Origin: Streptomyces sp. VRA16 Mangrove soil
GTDB taxonomy: Bacteria > Actinomycetota > Actinomycetes > Streptomycetales > Streptomycetaceae
Length of the DNA: 64,000 nucleotides
Assembly (NCBI RefSeq): GCF_017377775.1
Contig: NZ_JAFVLN010000010.1
Span: 248,001-312,000 of the forward strand
Reading direction: 5' to 3'
Shown: piece by piece, positions 7,353-15,430 of the stretch
How the letters are laid out: the number at the start of each line of letters is the position of its first letter
How positions within the stretch are numbered: position 1 is the stretch's first letter
Made by a program: the position numbers and the translations under genes
Notes under the pieces: generated by a model
Seen by the model: the letters and a program-made list of their open reading frames with translations, nothing else
Told to the model about the DNA's origin: nothing
The model's database searches: none

Positions 7353-8261
7353 TCAGGCCGCGGGGGCGTCGGACGGCAGGGTGACGCGCCCGCCGTAGGT
7401 CCCGCGGGTCTCCTGCCGCATCTCCTGGGTGTGGGTGATGGTCCGCCCCTGGTAGGGGACGGCGACCGTGAATGCGTACTGGTGCGAGACGAGCCGGTAG
7501 CCGTGCGCCGCGTCGAGCACCCACGTCTCCTCGAAGCTCCGCACCGTGACCTGGCGGTCGGTGGCGGTGACGCCGTTCGCCCTCAACTGCCGTAGTGCGG
7601 CCTGCGTTTCCCGTACGGGTGTCGTGAAGGCGGGCCGCTCACGGGCGTCGGCGAACGTCCATCCGCTCGCCGTCACGCGCAGCGTCACCCGCCCGGTCCG
7701 GGTGCCTGCGCCCGTCACCTTCGCGCTCTTGGCGTACTGGGCGAGGGTGTCCAGTTCGGCGACGGGGTCCTCGATCATGTCGGCGATGTCGGGGTCGCCG
7801 AGCGGTCCCTTCTTCCACGCCTTCCCGTCCTGCTTGCCGTAGCCCGTGCCGCCGACGGCGTACACCCGCTCGTTCGCGCGCGCCCCCTTCCTGAGCACGC
7901 CGCCCTCCGACCGGTAGGCGACCGGGCTCATGGTGCGGTACGCGGTCGCGTCGTACGTGGCCCGGTTCGGGGCCGCGCCGTCCATGACCAGGGCCTGGGT
8001 GCCGTGCAGGGCGAACGTCCACCCGTGCGCGTCGCCCATCGTCCGCCGGGCCCGGGCGACGAACTGCGCGGCGGTCTTCGGGAGCGCCTGCCGCCGCTGC
8101 TGCTGCTCGCGTTGCGTGGGCGCGGCCGAACTCCCCTGCCTCGCAGCTGACTTGTGCCGCTTGCCGGTGGTCTTGCCGTGCCCGGAACACCCGGTGACGG
8201 CCAGGGCGGACGCCAGGAGCAGGGCGGTGGCGGCGCGGCGGACGGGGGTACGACGGATCAC
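7353..8261 (-). CDS. Lipoprotein with LolA/LppX-like body
   Basis: This 302-residue protein begins at GTG 8261, with GAGGAG about 9 nt upstream, giving a clean signal peptide and lipobox AVTGC (Cys25). The mature part starts with a Gln/Arg-rich spacer, then alternating beta-rich stretches typical of a curved sheet (WTFALHGTQALVMDG, YDATAYRTMSPVAYR, ERVYAVGGTGYGKQDGKAW, VTLRVTASGWTFADARER, GYRLVSHQYAFTVAVPYQGR). This resembles LppX/LprG-like lipid-binding lipoproteins, but the assignment is by pattern only. It is the first of the run of minus-strand genes that ends with the sigma modules, and is divergent from the DUF4241 gene. Confidence 0.65.
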   Translation of the reverse strand: MIRRTPVRRAATALLLASALAVTGCSGHGKTTGKRHKSAARQGSSAAPTQREQQQRRQALPKTAAQFVARARRTMGDAHGWTFALHGTQALVMDGAAPNRATYDATAYRTMSPVAYRSEGGVLRKGARANERVYAVGGTGYGKQDGKAWKKGPLGDPDIADMIEDPVAELDTLAQYAKSAKVTGAGTRTGRVTLRVTASGWTFADARERPAFTTPVRETQAALRQLRANGVTATDRQVTVRSFEETWVLDAAHGYRLVSHQYAFTVAVPYQGRTITHTQEMRQETRGTYGGRVTLPSDAPAA

Positions 8262-8434
8262 GGGAGCACTCCTCGGTGGCTGGGGGCGGCGCCGGTTATA
8301 CCTCCGGGGGTCCGCGCGATCCACTGCGGCGACATTCCACCCGTATCGCCACCGGGCCGCCGTGCACGTCCGGTTCCACCGGGAATGTCCGCGGAGGCGC
8401 GCGCAGCCCGCCGCCTCCTTTACCCTCCGCTCCC

Positions 8435-9733
8435 ATGTCGCACAGGGAGCAGCAGGAGCAGCAGGAGCAGGGCGGTCGGGGCCGCATCGATGTCGCGTAC
8501 GGAGTGGGTTACGACGCCGTGAGCGGCTCAGTGACCGGCCCGATGACGAGGGAAGGGGCGGCCGCGCGGGACGCCGCCGGGGAGCCGTACGCCGTGGTGC
8601 TGCGCGACGCGGGGGCGGTGGCCAAGGCGGTGGTGCTGCATGTGGCACGGGCCGCGCACCACTTGGGGATGTGGGCGTACGACAGCCGTCGGCGCCGCTT
8701 CCTGGAGATGGATCTGCGGCAGATCGAGGAGGACCGGCTGTTCCTGCTGCACCAGCGCATGTGGCACTACGCCGACGACGACGTACCGGAGTGCGCGCCC
8801 TACGCGCCGCGGGTGACCCTCGATCTGATGCCGGGCGGCAGGGGCCGCAAGGTGGTCGAGCCGAAGGGCGAGGGGGGTGGTTCGACGCACACCATGGCGG
8901 ACCTGCCGGAGTCCCAACGCTGGTTCCGGGTACCGGAGTTCGGGCAGTGGGGCGGCACGCTCAGGCTGCTCGGGATCGATGCCGACCTCGCCCAGGTGGA
9001 GTTCCGGGACGTCCCGGCACCCGGCGCGGCACCCGCGTCCGCCGAGCCGGACTGGCAGCCGCCCGCGCCCTTCCGCCCCCGTCACCTGGACGAACTCTTC
9101 ACCCCTGGCGCCCGCTTCACCTCCCCCTGGCGCGGCGAGGACCCGCTCGAAGTCGCCCCTCCCCTCCGGGCCGGAACGCTCCACCTGCCGACCGGGCGCC
9201 TCGTGGCCCGCGACCCGTCGTACCGCACGTGCGAGGGGGACGCCGGGTTCACGGTGACGGTGCCGCCCGGCAGCTACCCGGTGGAGATCGCACTGGCCGG
9301 GAACAGCAGCGAGTTCCAGGGCACGACGGTGGACCTGACGAACCACACGGCGGCCCGGGTCCGGATCACCGAACAGCGCACACAGGAATGGGAGTTGGCA
9401 CTCCTGCCCGGCCAGGACCTGCGCCTCCTGAGGGACGGCCACTTCTACGGCTTCGACGTGGATAGCGGCACCGGCGCCTTCGTCGACGCCTCGGCGGCGC
9501 AGCATCTGGCGGCGCTCTACGGGAGCCGCACCCTGACGGCCGCCCGGGACGGCGGCGACCACGGCATCACGGAGATCACGGACCCCGCCGCCGACGCCCC
9601 GGCGAACCTGATCGCGTACCCGAGCGGCATGGGCGACGGTTCCTATCCGGTGTGGATCGGCCGGGACGCGGCGGGCGAGGTCACGTGCTTCGTGGCGGAC
9701 ATGCTGGTCCTGCACGACTCCGAGCTGCTCTGA
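8435..9733 (+). CDS. DUF4241 domain-containing protein
   Basis: A 432-residue cytoplasmic protein. The C-terminal half has the hallmarks of DUF4241: GTLHLPTGRLVARDPSYR around 247, the FTVTVPPGSYPVEIAL strand pair, and the C-terminal block GSYPVWIGRDAAGEVTCFVADM. The N-terminal half is a separate, unrecognised domain (VVLHVARAAHHLGMWAYDSR). The start is uncertain: the ATG at 8435 lacks a ribosome site and the Gln/Glu-repeat after it (EQQEQQEQ) may be non-essential; ATG 8542 is an alternative. DUF4241 proteins are of unknown activity and often sit among SUKH or toxin-immunity genes in other bacteria. The last codons are part of a triplicated 28-bp repeat. Confidence 0.8.
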   Translation: MSHREQQEQQEQGGRGRIDVAYGVGYDAVSGSVTGPMTREGAAARDAAGEPYAVVLRDAGAVAKAVVLHVARAAHHLGMWAYDSRRRRFLEMDLRQIEEDRLFLLHQRMWHYADDDVPECAPYAPRVTLDLMPGGRGRKVVEPKGEGGGSTHTMADLPESQRWFRVPEFGQWGGTLRLLGIDADLAQVEFRDVPAPGAAPASAEPDWQPPAPFRPRHLDELFTPGARFTSPWRGEDPLEVAPPLRAGTLHLPTGRLVARDPSYRTCEGDAGFTVTVPPGSYPVEIALAGNSSEFQGTTVDLTNHTAARVRITEQRTQEWELALLPGQDLRLLRDGHFYGFDVDSGTGAFVDASAAQHLAALYGSRTLTAARDGGDHGITEITDPAADAPANLIAYPSGMGDGSYPVWIGRDAAGEVTCFVADMLVLHDSELL

Positions 9734-9802
9734 CCGGCGTCATCCGTCCGAGCTGCTCTGACCGGCGTCATCCGTCCGAGCTGCTCTGACCGGCGTCACC
9801 CG
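9722..9802 (+). repeat. 28-bp tandem triplication spanning the DUF4241 stop codon
   Basis: The unit GAGCTGCTCTGACCGGCGTC plus ATCCGTCC occurs at 9722-9749 and 9750-9777, with a third copy from 9778 whose end diverges. The first copy supplies the final codons Glu-Leu-Leu-stop of the upstream gene. Perfect identity of the first two copies implies a recent duplication. Confidence 0.9.
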
Positions 9803-9817
9803 GGCACCATCCCGGCA

Positions 9818-11233
9818 TCACCCCACGGTCAGCACCTGCACCTCTCCCACCTCGACGGGTACGGAGACGGTCGCCCCGGCGACGACCCGCGCCGCGTTGC
9901 GCAGGTCCTCCAGGAAGAGGGCGGCCAGGCGTGGCGTGAACCCGGTGCGGACGACGACGCGCAGCACCCAGGTGTCGCTCAGTCCGGTCGGCAGCGGGTA
10001 CGCGGGGACCTGCCAGCCCCGCGCCCGCATCGCCAGTGCGATGCCGCGCTCGTGCAGTCCGAGGGCATGCGCCCGGTCGGTCAGCCGGAAGGCGAAGGCG
10101 GGCAACTCGCTCCCGTCCGTGAGGAGTTCGAAGAGGTTGAGGTCGGCGATCCCGGCGGCGAGGCCGCGCGCGGTGCGCCGCGACTCCAGGTGCAGCCGGC
10201 GCAGGCCCGCGTACCCGTAGCGGTGGAAGGTGTAGTACTGCGCGGCGACGTGGGACGCGGAGCGGGTGAAGGTGAGCGAGAAGGTGTTCATCTCGCCGCC
10301 CAAGTAGTCGACGTGGTGTACGAGTTCGGCGGGCAGCGCGTCCGCGTCCCGCCACAGCGCCCAGCCGATCCCGGGGAAGACCTGCCCGTACTTGTGCCCG
10401 GAGGTGTTGATGGAGGCGACGCGCGGCAGCTGGAAGTCCCAGAGCAGATCCGGGTCGAGGAACGGGGCGACCATCGCCCCCGAGGCGCCGTCGACGTGGA
10501 CGGGGATGTCGTTCCCGGTCGCCGCCTCGATACCGTCGAGGGCGAGGCACAGGTCGGCGATGGGCTCGTACGATCCGTCGAAGGTCGAGCCGAGAATGCC
10601 GATGACACCGACCGTGCGGTCGTCGCAGTACTCGGCGAGCACCTCGGGGGTCAGGTGCAGCCGGCCGGGCGCGAGCGGGACGAGCCGCGCCTCGACGTCG
10701 AAGTAGGAGCAGAACTTCTTCCAGCAGACCTGGACGTTGGCCCCGGCCACGATGTTGGGCCGCTCGGTGTCGCGTCCGGCGGCCCTGCGCCGCTGTTCCC
10801 AGCGCCGCTTGAGCGCGAGCCCGGCGAGCATGGCGGCCTCGCTGGACCCGGTGGTGGAGCAGCCGGTGGCGCGGGCCGGGTCCGGGGCGTGCCACAGGTC
10901 GGCGAGCATCCGCACGCACCGCGCCTCCATGTCGGCGACCTGCGGGTACTCGTCGGTGTCGACGAGGTTCTTGTCGGCGGTCTCCGTCATGAGCAGCCGC
11001 GCCTCGTCCTCCATCCACGTCGTGCCGAACGTGGCGAGGTTGAGCCGGCTGCGGCCGTCGAGGAGCAGTTCGTCACGGATGGCGTCGTAGACGGCGCGGG
11101 GCTCGGACTCGTCGTGGGGGAACGCGGTCTCGGGGCAGGAAACGGCAGGGACGGCAGGGGCGGCGGAGGGCGTGATGGAGGGAGCGGCAGAGGGAGCGGC
11201 GGAGGGGGTGGCAGGGGCGGAGGTGTAGGACAT
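9818..11233 (-). CDS. gadB: Glutamate decarboxylase (PLP-dependent, group II)
   Basis: A 471-residue enzyme that converts glutamate to GABA and CO2. The PLP lysine is Lys281 in SINTSGHKYG, and Asp248 in HVDGASGA pairs with the pyridine nitrogen. Other family motifs are TGCSTTGSSEAAMLAGLALK for cofactor phosphate binding and FTRSASHVAAQYYTFHRYGY. The C-terminus is close to the E. coli GadB length but the N-terminus differs: about 30 residues of Ala/Pro/Ser repeats (TPSAAPSAAPSITPSAAP) precede the conserved core. ATG 11233 has GGAG just upstream. No adjacent GABA antiporter or transaminase is visible, so a role in acid resistance versus GABA metabolism is open. Confidence 0.95.
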   Translation of the reverse strand: MSYTSAPATPSAAPSAAPSITPSAAPAVPAVSCPETAFPHDESEPRAVYDAIRDELLLDGRSRLNLATFGTTWMEDEARLLMTETADKNLVDTDEYPQVADMEARCVRMLADLWHAPDPARATGCSTTGSSEAAMLAGLALKRRWEQRRRAAGRDTERPNIVAGANVQVCWKKFCSYFDVEARLVPLAPGRLHLTPEVLAEYCDDRTVGVIGILGSTFDGSYEPIADLCLALDGIEAATGNDIPVHVDGASGAMVAPFLDPDLLWDFQLPRVASINTSGHKYGQVFPGIGWALWRDADALPAELVHHVDYLGGEMNTFSLTFTRSASHVAAQYYTFHRYGYAGLRRLHLESRRTARGLAAGIADLNLFELLTDGSELPAFAFRLTDRAHALGLHERGIALAMRARGWQVPAYPLPTGLSDTWVLRVVVRTGFTPRLAALFLEDLRNAARVVAGATVSVPVEVGEVQVLTVG

Positions 11234-11376
11234 GACTCTCCAGAGCGGATGGCGGCACGCGGCCGATCACTGCCGAACCTAGATCGCCGACTGCCCGGTT
11301 GACCTGCGGAAATTCACCCACGCGAGGGAGGCAAGACCAAGGCGAAACCCATATTTTGCGGATTTATGGCGCCGCT

Positions 11377-11604
11377 TTACTGGATCATCACCCGGCATCG
11401 GGCCCCGGACCGGATCCCGGCGCGAAGGCCGGGTCGAGCGACCGGATCCGTCCTGTCGACCCGTGCCAGCAACTCCGCCTGCGCCGACTTCGGCGCCGCG
11501 AGCGGGTTCTGATTCCGCGGCGACTTGATACTCCGCCCCCCCTGCTTCCGAAACCCGAGCGGCTTGAGCCACGGTGTGACGAACTCCCGCAGGAAGTCAG
11601 TCAT
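11377..11604 (-). pseudogene. Truncated DUF4304-like fragment
   Basis: The 75-residue frame starts MTDFLREFVTPWLKPLGFRK, which looks like the beginning of a DUF4304-type domain (helix followed by LKPLGFxKxG), but after about 25 residues the sequence becomes compositionally odd (KSPRNQNPLAAPKSAQAE) and ends early, so most of the expected domain is missing. The start codon overlaps the stop of the upstream membrane-protein gene by 8 nt (ATGACTGA), a sign of former operon structure. The next 140 bp are locally AT-richer (near 11,350-11,385) and lead into the gadB promoter. I interpret it as a decayed remnant; the family name is a pattern-based guess. Confidence 0.45.
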
Positions 11605-11995
11605 GGCAGGCATAGGCTCCCCCGGCTTCCTGGGCGATCCGTGCCGAACCCCAGCAGTGGAGCATCGGCCCGACGCGGTACAGGGCGATGCCCCCGGCCA
11701 CCAGCACGAGCCCGGTGACGACGGCGAGGACCACGCCCGCGGCCCCCGCGAACCGCCGTCGCCGTCGCCGTCGCCGTACGAGCCACCAGGCCCCGCCCAC
11801 CGCGAGTGTCCCCATGACCAGCAGCACGGCCGACACCGGGGCGCGGTTCTCCTGGATCCCGGGGAAGTCGCCGGGACGCGCGGCCTGTTGGACGGCGCCG
11901 AAGGCGAGGAGGTACAGCAGCAGCCCCAGCATCAGCAGCCCGGCCGAGCCCGCTCCGCGGACCCACGAACCCGTGACCCGCCCCCCGGTCATCAC
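11597..11995 (-). CDS. Small integral membrane protein, three predicted segments
   Basis: This 132-residue protein has membrane segments at about 16-35 (GLLMLGLLLYLLAFGAV), 50-70 (AVLLVMGTLAVGGAWWLV) and 82-104 (AGVVLAVVTGLVLVAGGIAL). Eight consecutive arginines lie between the second and third segments, presumably on the cytoplasmic face. It ends in a Cys-containing tail (MLHCWGSARI...YACHD). GTG 11995 or ATG 11992 may be used; both follow AAGGGGGCGGAAAG. It overlaps the truncated gene downstream. No function is recognised. Confidence 0.75.
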   Translation of the reverse strand: MMTGGRVTGSWVRGAGSAGLLMLGLLLYLLAFGAVQQAARPGDFPGIQENRAPVSAVLLVMGTLAVGGAWWLVRRRRRRRRFAGAAGVVLAVVTGLVLVAGGIALYRVGPMLHCWGSARIAQEAGGAYACHD

Positions 11996-12136
11996 CTTTC
12001 CGCCCCCTTCCCCGGTGCGACGACGTCCGGATCGTAGATCCTCCCGTGGCCGCCCTCCCGAGCCTGTGACAGCCCTGTGACCGGAACTGTGGCCTCCACC
12101 ACATGTCCGGCGCGGCCACCCTGATCAGATGGCCCA

Positions 12137-13096
12137 ATGCGCAGACCCGCCCGTCTCCTGCCCGTCCTGCCGGCCGTCGCCGCGACCGCCCTGCTGCTCA
12201 CGTCCTGCGGGACGCAGCACACGGCATCCGGAACCTCCGGCACAGCCACGGCCTCTCCTACGACGACGGGTGCGGGCACGGGTACAGGTACGCAGGTCGA
12301 CGACCCGGGCAAGGACGGCGTACGGGTCGTCTCGGTGACGCTCCCCTCGGCCTCGCCGTCGCCGTCCCGCACCGCGTCCGTCATGGCCGACAGCCTCGAC
12401 TCGGGGGCCTCCGCGATCTTCGAGATCACCAACGACGGCACCGAGGCCCTGACCTACACGGTCATCGTCACCTTCCAGAGCGCCGACGGCGGCGCCGTGG
12501 ACAACCGGACCACGACCGTGCGCGACGTCGGCCCCGGCAAGACGGTACGAGGCACGGTCCGGACCCAGTCGCTGCCGTCCTCCGCACCGCGCATCACCGG
12601 CGCCGAGGTGATGGAAGTGACCAAGGTCCCCGCCGCCGAGGCCCCGGCCGCACCGGGCGCCTGCCCGCCGTCGGGGATCCGGGTCAGCGCGGACCGGGGC
12701 GACGCGGCGATGGGACTGCGCGTGGTCGGCCTGCACCTGGAGAACTGCGGCACCCGCGACTACACCGTCAACGGCTACCCCCTCCTCGAACTCCTCGACG
12801 AGGACCACAAGCCCATCGACGGCATCCGCATCCTCAAGGGCGGCGGCGAGATCAGCACCGCCTTCAGCTCGGCCGAGCCGCCGCGCCCCGTCACGCTCAA
12901 GCCCGGCGAATCGGCGACGTCCGCCCTGGTGTGGCGCAACACCACCGGGTTCGGCACCGCGGTGAACGCCCCCTACGTGCGGGTCAGGGCGAAGTCCGGC
13001 GCCGCCCCGGTGACGGTCACCCCGAACCTCGATCTGGGAACGACCGGAAAGCTCGGGGTCGACCCGTGGAAGAAGGCGGACGACGGCAGGCCGTAG
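12137..13096 (+). CDS. Lipoprotein with C-terminal DUF4232-like domain
   Basis: A 319-residue exported lipoprotein with lipobox LLTSC (Cys24) and a Thr/Gly/Ser linker. Residues about 75-165 form a beta-rich module (AIFEITNDGTEALTYTVIVT). The C-terminal part (GDAAMGLRVVGLHLENCGTR, YPLLELLDEDHKPI, VTLKPGESATSALVWRNT) matches the DUF4232 pattern: an Ig-like fold with paired cysteines (ACPPSG and ENCGTR). Such proteins are common, multi-copy, cell-surface lipoproteins of unknown role in Streptomyces. It converges on the winged-helix gene with a gap of only six bases and no visible terminator. Confidence 0.8.
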   Translation: MRRPARLLPVLPAVAATALLLTSCGTQHTASGTSGTATASPTTTGAGTGTGTQVDDPGKDGVRVVSVTLPSASPSPSRTASVMADSLDSGASAIFEITNDGTEALTYTVIVTFQSADGGAVDNRTTTVRDVGPGKTVRGTVRTQSLPSSAPRITGAEVMEVTKVPAAEAPAAPGACPPSGIRVSADRGDAAMGLRVVGLHLENCGTRDYTVNGYPLLELLDEDHKPIDGIRILKGGGEISTAFSSAEPPRPVTLKPGESATSALVWRNTTGFGTAVNAPYVRVRAKSGAAPVTVTPNLDLGTTGKLGVDPWKKADDGRP

Positions 13097-13102
13097 ACAG
13101 GC

Positions 13103-13942
13103 TCACGCACGGCACCTCCCGCACAACTCCTCGTCCCCGACCGGCAGGAACAGCGTCGCCTGCACATGCCGCTCCCCCTCGCACTCCCGCATCCGCGCGA
13201 CGCGCGACACCGACGCCGCCCGCGCTTCGGGGGCCGCCCGCACGACCGGCGGCGCGGGCTGGATCTCGGCGAGCACGTACCGAAGCAGCCCGCCCGGCCG
13301 CTCGATCCACCCGGTCCGCCCCGGCAGTTGCCGCCGGATGCACTGCCACAGGCTGTGCGCGGTGTGCCCGTGCGCGAACCATTCCCGTACGCGGCCGACG
13401 AGCTCGGCGACCATGGCCCGGGGGATGCGCAGCCGGGAGTCCAACTCGCTGATCCCGGCCACGAATTGAGCGGCCTCGTCGTCACCACCACCCGGCTCCG
13501 GCGGCGCCGGAGGGTTGGAGGTGTTGCCCCCAGGGTCTTCGCCTGGATGACGACCGACCTCCGGGCGGGTCGGCTCACCGGCGGCCGGTGCGGCGCCCGC
13601 CGGTTCGGCTCGCGGACCCCCGTCCCGTACGGCGATCGCCTCCTCGGCGCTCAGCGGCACACCGGACACGAGCTGAACGGTCTCCCAACGCCCCCGCTCC
13701 CCCTGCATCCGCCACTCGTGCACCAATCCCTCGGCCTTCAACTGCCGTTTGGCGCGCAGGAAGGCGCACTTGCCGAGCCCGGCCTTCTCGGCCGTCCTGG
13801 AGAGGGAGTCACGAGCGTCGGCGGGGAGCGAGAGCTGCCACAGGAGCAGCCGCAGGGCGTCGGCGCTCAGCCGGGGATGCCGGATGAGGTGGTTCGGAAC
13901 CTGGCTGAAGGAGCCGGTCGGAGAGATAGCATGACGCAGCAT
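13103..13942 (-). CDS. Helix-turn-helix (winged-helix) protein, replication-initiator-like N-terminus
   Basis: The N-terminal 100 of 279 residues form a winged-helix-type module: FSQVPNHLIRHPRLSADALR, then SRTAEKAGLGKCAFLRAKRQ (recognition helix) and AEGLVHEWRMQGERGRWETV (wing). A disordered Gly/Pro-rich linker (about 105-150) leads to a helical C-terminal domain (LVGRVREWFAHGHTAHSLWQ, LLRYVLAEIQPAPP) and an ELCGRCRA tail with CxxC. This layout is seen in Streptomyces proteins resembling plasmid replication or DnaD-type helix-turn-helix proteins. The ATG start has AAAGG upstream. It lies beside the XRE/DUF397 pair, suggesting a shared accessory regulatory cluster. DNA binding is confident, role unknown. 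Confidence 0.7.
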   Translation of the reverse strand: MLRHAISPTGSFSQVPNHLIRHPRLSADALRLLLWQLSLPADARDSLSRTAEKAGLGKCAFLRAKRQLKAEGLVHEWRMQGERGRWETVQLVSGVPLSAEEAIAVRDGGPRAEPAGAAPAAGEPTRPEVGRHPGEDPGGNTSNPPAPPEPGGGDDEAAQFVAGISELDSRLRIPRAMVAELVGRVREWFAHGHTAHSLWQCIRRQLPGRTGWIERPGGLLRYVLAEIQPAPPVVRAAPEARAASVSRVARMRECEGERHVQATLFLPVGDEELCGRCRA

Positions 13943-14072
13943 TGCCGGTGGGCCTTTCTAGGGTGGCCACTGGTGATGAAGGCCCTCGCAACTGGTTGCC
14001 GCCAGCGCGGGGGCCGCTTAAGTTTCGGCAACCGTACAGCAACTTCCGTAACCTCTAAGCCACTTACGGTAA

Positions 14073-14297
14073 TCACCACCCGTCGCCATATCGCTGCCGC
14101 CGCTCCGCGATCCAGGCCCGCACCCACGCCTCCTCGCTCGCGTCGGCGGGCCGCAGCACCCCGACCCCGACGGTGGCGACGAAGTACACGAACCGCACCC
14201 GCCGCAACTCCCCGTCCACGCCCAGCACTTTGCCGGGCCCGTACACATCGGTCTCCGCGTGGGCGACGTACGCCCCCTTGCCATGCAGAACCACCAC
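14073..14297 (-). CDS. Small conserved hypothetical protein
   Basis: A 74-residue protein starting at GTG 14297, with GGGAG 5 nt upstream. It has beta-strand character (VVLHGKGAYVAHAETDVYG, VRFVYFVATVGVGVLRP) and ends in a helix (EEAWVRAWIAERRQRYGDG). It is transcribed divergently from the XRE regulator across 109 bp and could be a regulated partner of it. Function not recognised. Confidence 0.65.
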   Translation of the reverse strand: MVVLHGKGAYVAHAETDVYGPGKVLGVDGELRRVRFVYFVATVGVGVLRPADASEEAWVRAWIAERRQRYGDGW

Positions 14298-14310
14298 GCC
14301 GCTCCCTTAC

Positions 14311-14324
14311 TTTCCGAATGGAAA
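14311..14324. promoter_or_regulatory. Inverted repeat in the divergent region upstream of the XRE gene
   Basis: TTTCCGAATGGAAA has perfect 5-bp arms around GAAT and sits between the divergent small gene and the XRE regulator, a natural place for an autoregulatory operator. The assignment is positional only. Confidence 0.35.
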
Positions 14325-14406
14325 CGGTCACAGAGTGAGGTCGCCGCAGCTAGGCTCGCCAGTGGTCCACGCTTGACAATTGCTCTGGCACATACGGGAG
14401 TTGGGC

Positions 14407-15237
14407 ATGGCGATCGAGGACAATCCCGGATCACGTACCAGCTACGGCGAGGAACTGCGGCGGCGGCGCGAGGCCGCAGGGCTGACACAGGAAGAGCTCA
14501 GCGTGCGTGCGGTGATGTCGCGCACGCACATCGCGCACATCGAGGCGGGTCGGCGCAGACCGTCGTTGGACGACGCCCGTCGGCTCGACAAGGTGCTGGG
14601 CACGGGCGGGGTCTTCGAGAACTTCCTGCCGACGCAGGGCGAGGGCGCGGTGGCCGAGCACTTCGAGGAGGCGCTGCGGCTTGAGGAACAGGCGACGGCG
14701 ATCCGCGTGTACGGGCCGAAACTGGTGCCGGGCCTGCTCCAGACCCCGGCGTACGCACGCGAGGTGCTGGCCTCCGGCTTCCCTCCCCGCACCCAGGAGG
14801 AGTGTGACAAGCTCCTCGTCACGCGCGTCGGCCGCGCCCGCGTCCTGGACGACTTCAAGACACCACTGGTGTGGACGATCCTCGACGAGGCGGTGCTCCG
14901 CCGCCCGATCGGCGGGCCGGCCGTGATGTGCGAACAGCTGCGTCACATCGTGGAGTTGGGCGAGGCCCACCGCGTCCGGGTCCACGTCCTCCCCTTCTCG
15001 GCGGGTCTGCACGCACTGGTGGAGGGCTTCGTCTCGCTGATGTGGTTCGACGACCTGCCGCCGGTCGCCTACGTGGAAGGCCTGAACACGGGCCGGGTGC
15101 TCGAAGTCCCGTCCGTAGTGAGGCGATGCCAGTTGGCCTACGATCACGCCATGGGCGACGCCCTGTCCCACCGGAAGTCCCTGGCGCTGATCCGTTCCAC
15201 CGCAGAGGATTACGACCATGCAGCACAACGCGAGTGA
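14407..15237 (+). CDS. XRE-family regulator with DUF5753 domain (Scr1/WhiJ-like antitoxin family)
   Basis: Of 276 residues, about 14-70 form the lambda-repressor-type helix-turn-helix (YGEELRRRREAAGLTQEELS, MSRTHIAHIEAGRRRP). The rest is the Streptomyces-specific DUF5753 domain: LVPGLLQTPAYAREVLAS, then WTILDEAVLRRPIGG, VRVHVLPFSAGLHALVEGFV and VRRCQLAYDHAMGDALSHRK. The start chosen is ATG 14407 after GGGAG. The gene overlaps the following DUF397 gene by 20 nt. In S. coelicolor such XRE/DUF397 pairs (WhiJ, AbaA and the Scr1/Scr2 pair) act as developmental or toxin-antitoxin-like regulators; the specific target here is unknown. Confidence 0.92.
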   Translation: MAIEDNPGSRTSYGEELRRRREAAGLTQEELSVRAVMSRTHIAHIEAGRRRPSLDDARRLDKVLGTGGVFENFLPTQGEGAVAEHFEEALRLEEQATAIRVYGPKLVPGLLQTPAYAREVLASGFPPRTQEECDKLLVTRVGRARVLDDFKTPLVWTILDEAVLRRPIGGPAVMCEQLRHIVELGEAHRVRVHVLPFSAGLHALVEGFVSLMWFDDLPPVAYVEGLNTGRVLEVPSVVRRCQLAYDHAMGDALSHRKSLALIRSTAEDYDHAAQRE

Positions 15238-15430
15238 CCAGCCCACGACGACGTGGCGCAAGTCGACGTACAGCGGCGGCGACAGCGGGCAGTGCCTGGA
15301 GGTCGACGACACGGCCCGCCCCACCCACATCCCCGTCCGCGACAGCAAGAACCCCACCGGCGCGACGGTGACGTTCGGCGACACCGCCTGGACGGCGTTC
15401 ATCGGGTCGCTCAAGGCCACCAGGGGATGA
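15218..15430 (+). CDS. DUF397 small protein, partner of the XRE regulator
   Basis: This 70-residue protein shows the DUF397 signature TWRKSTYSGGDSGQCLEV, followed by PVRDSKNPTG and TAWTAFIGSLK. Its ATG lies 20 nt inside the XRE gene, and its stop TGA overlaps the next ATG (ATGA), so all three genes are translationally coupled. In characterised pairs the DUF397 protein binds and modulates the XRE protein, and it can be toxic in the Scr1/Scr2 system. The complete length of the family is preserved. Confidence 0.93.
   Translation: MQHNASDQPTTTWRKSTYSGGDSGQCLEVDDTARPTHIPVRDSKNPTGATVTFGDTAWTAFIGSLKATRG

Noticed and set aside
11279..11572. A 97-codon frame between gadB and the membrane protein
   Set aside because: No ribosome site or recognisable motif; it overlaps the truncated DUF4304-like frame and the gadB leader.
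14373..14400. TTGACA upstream of the XRE gene as a -35 box
   Set aside because: No acceptable -10 hexamer is found 16-18 bp downstream, and the start codon follows too closely.
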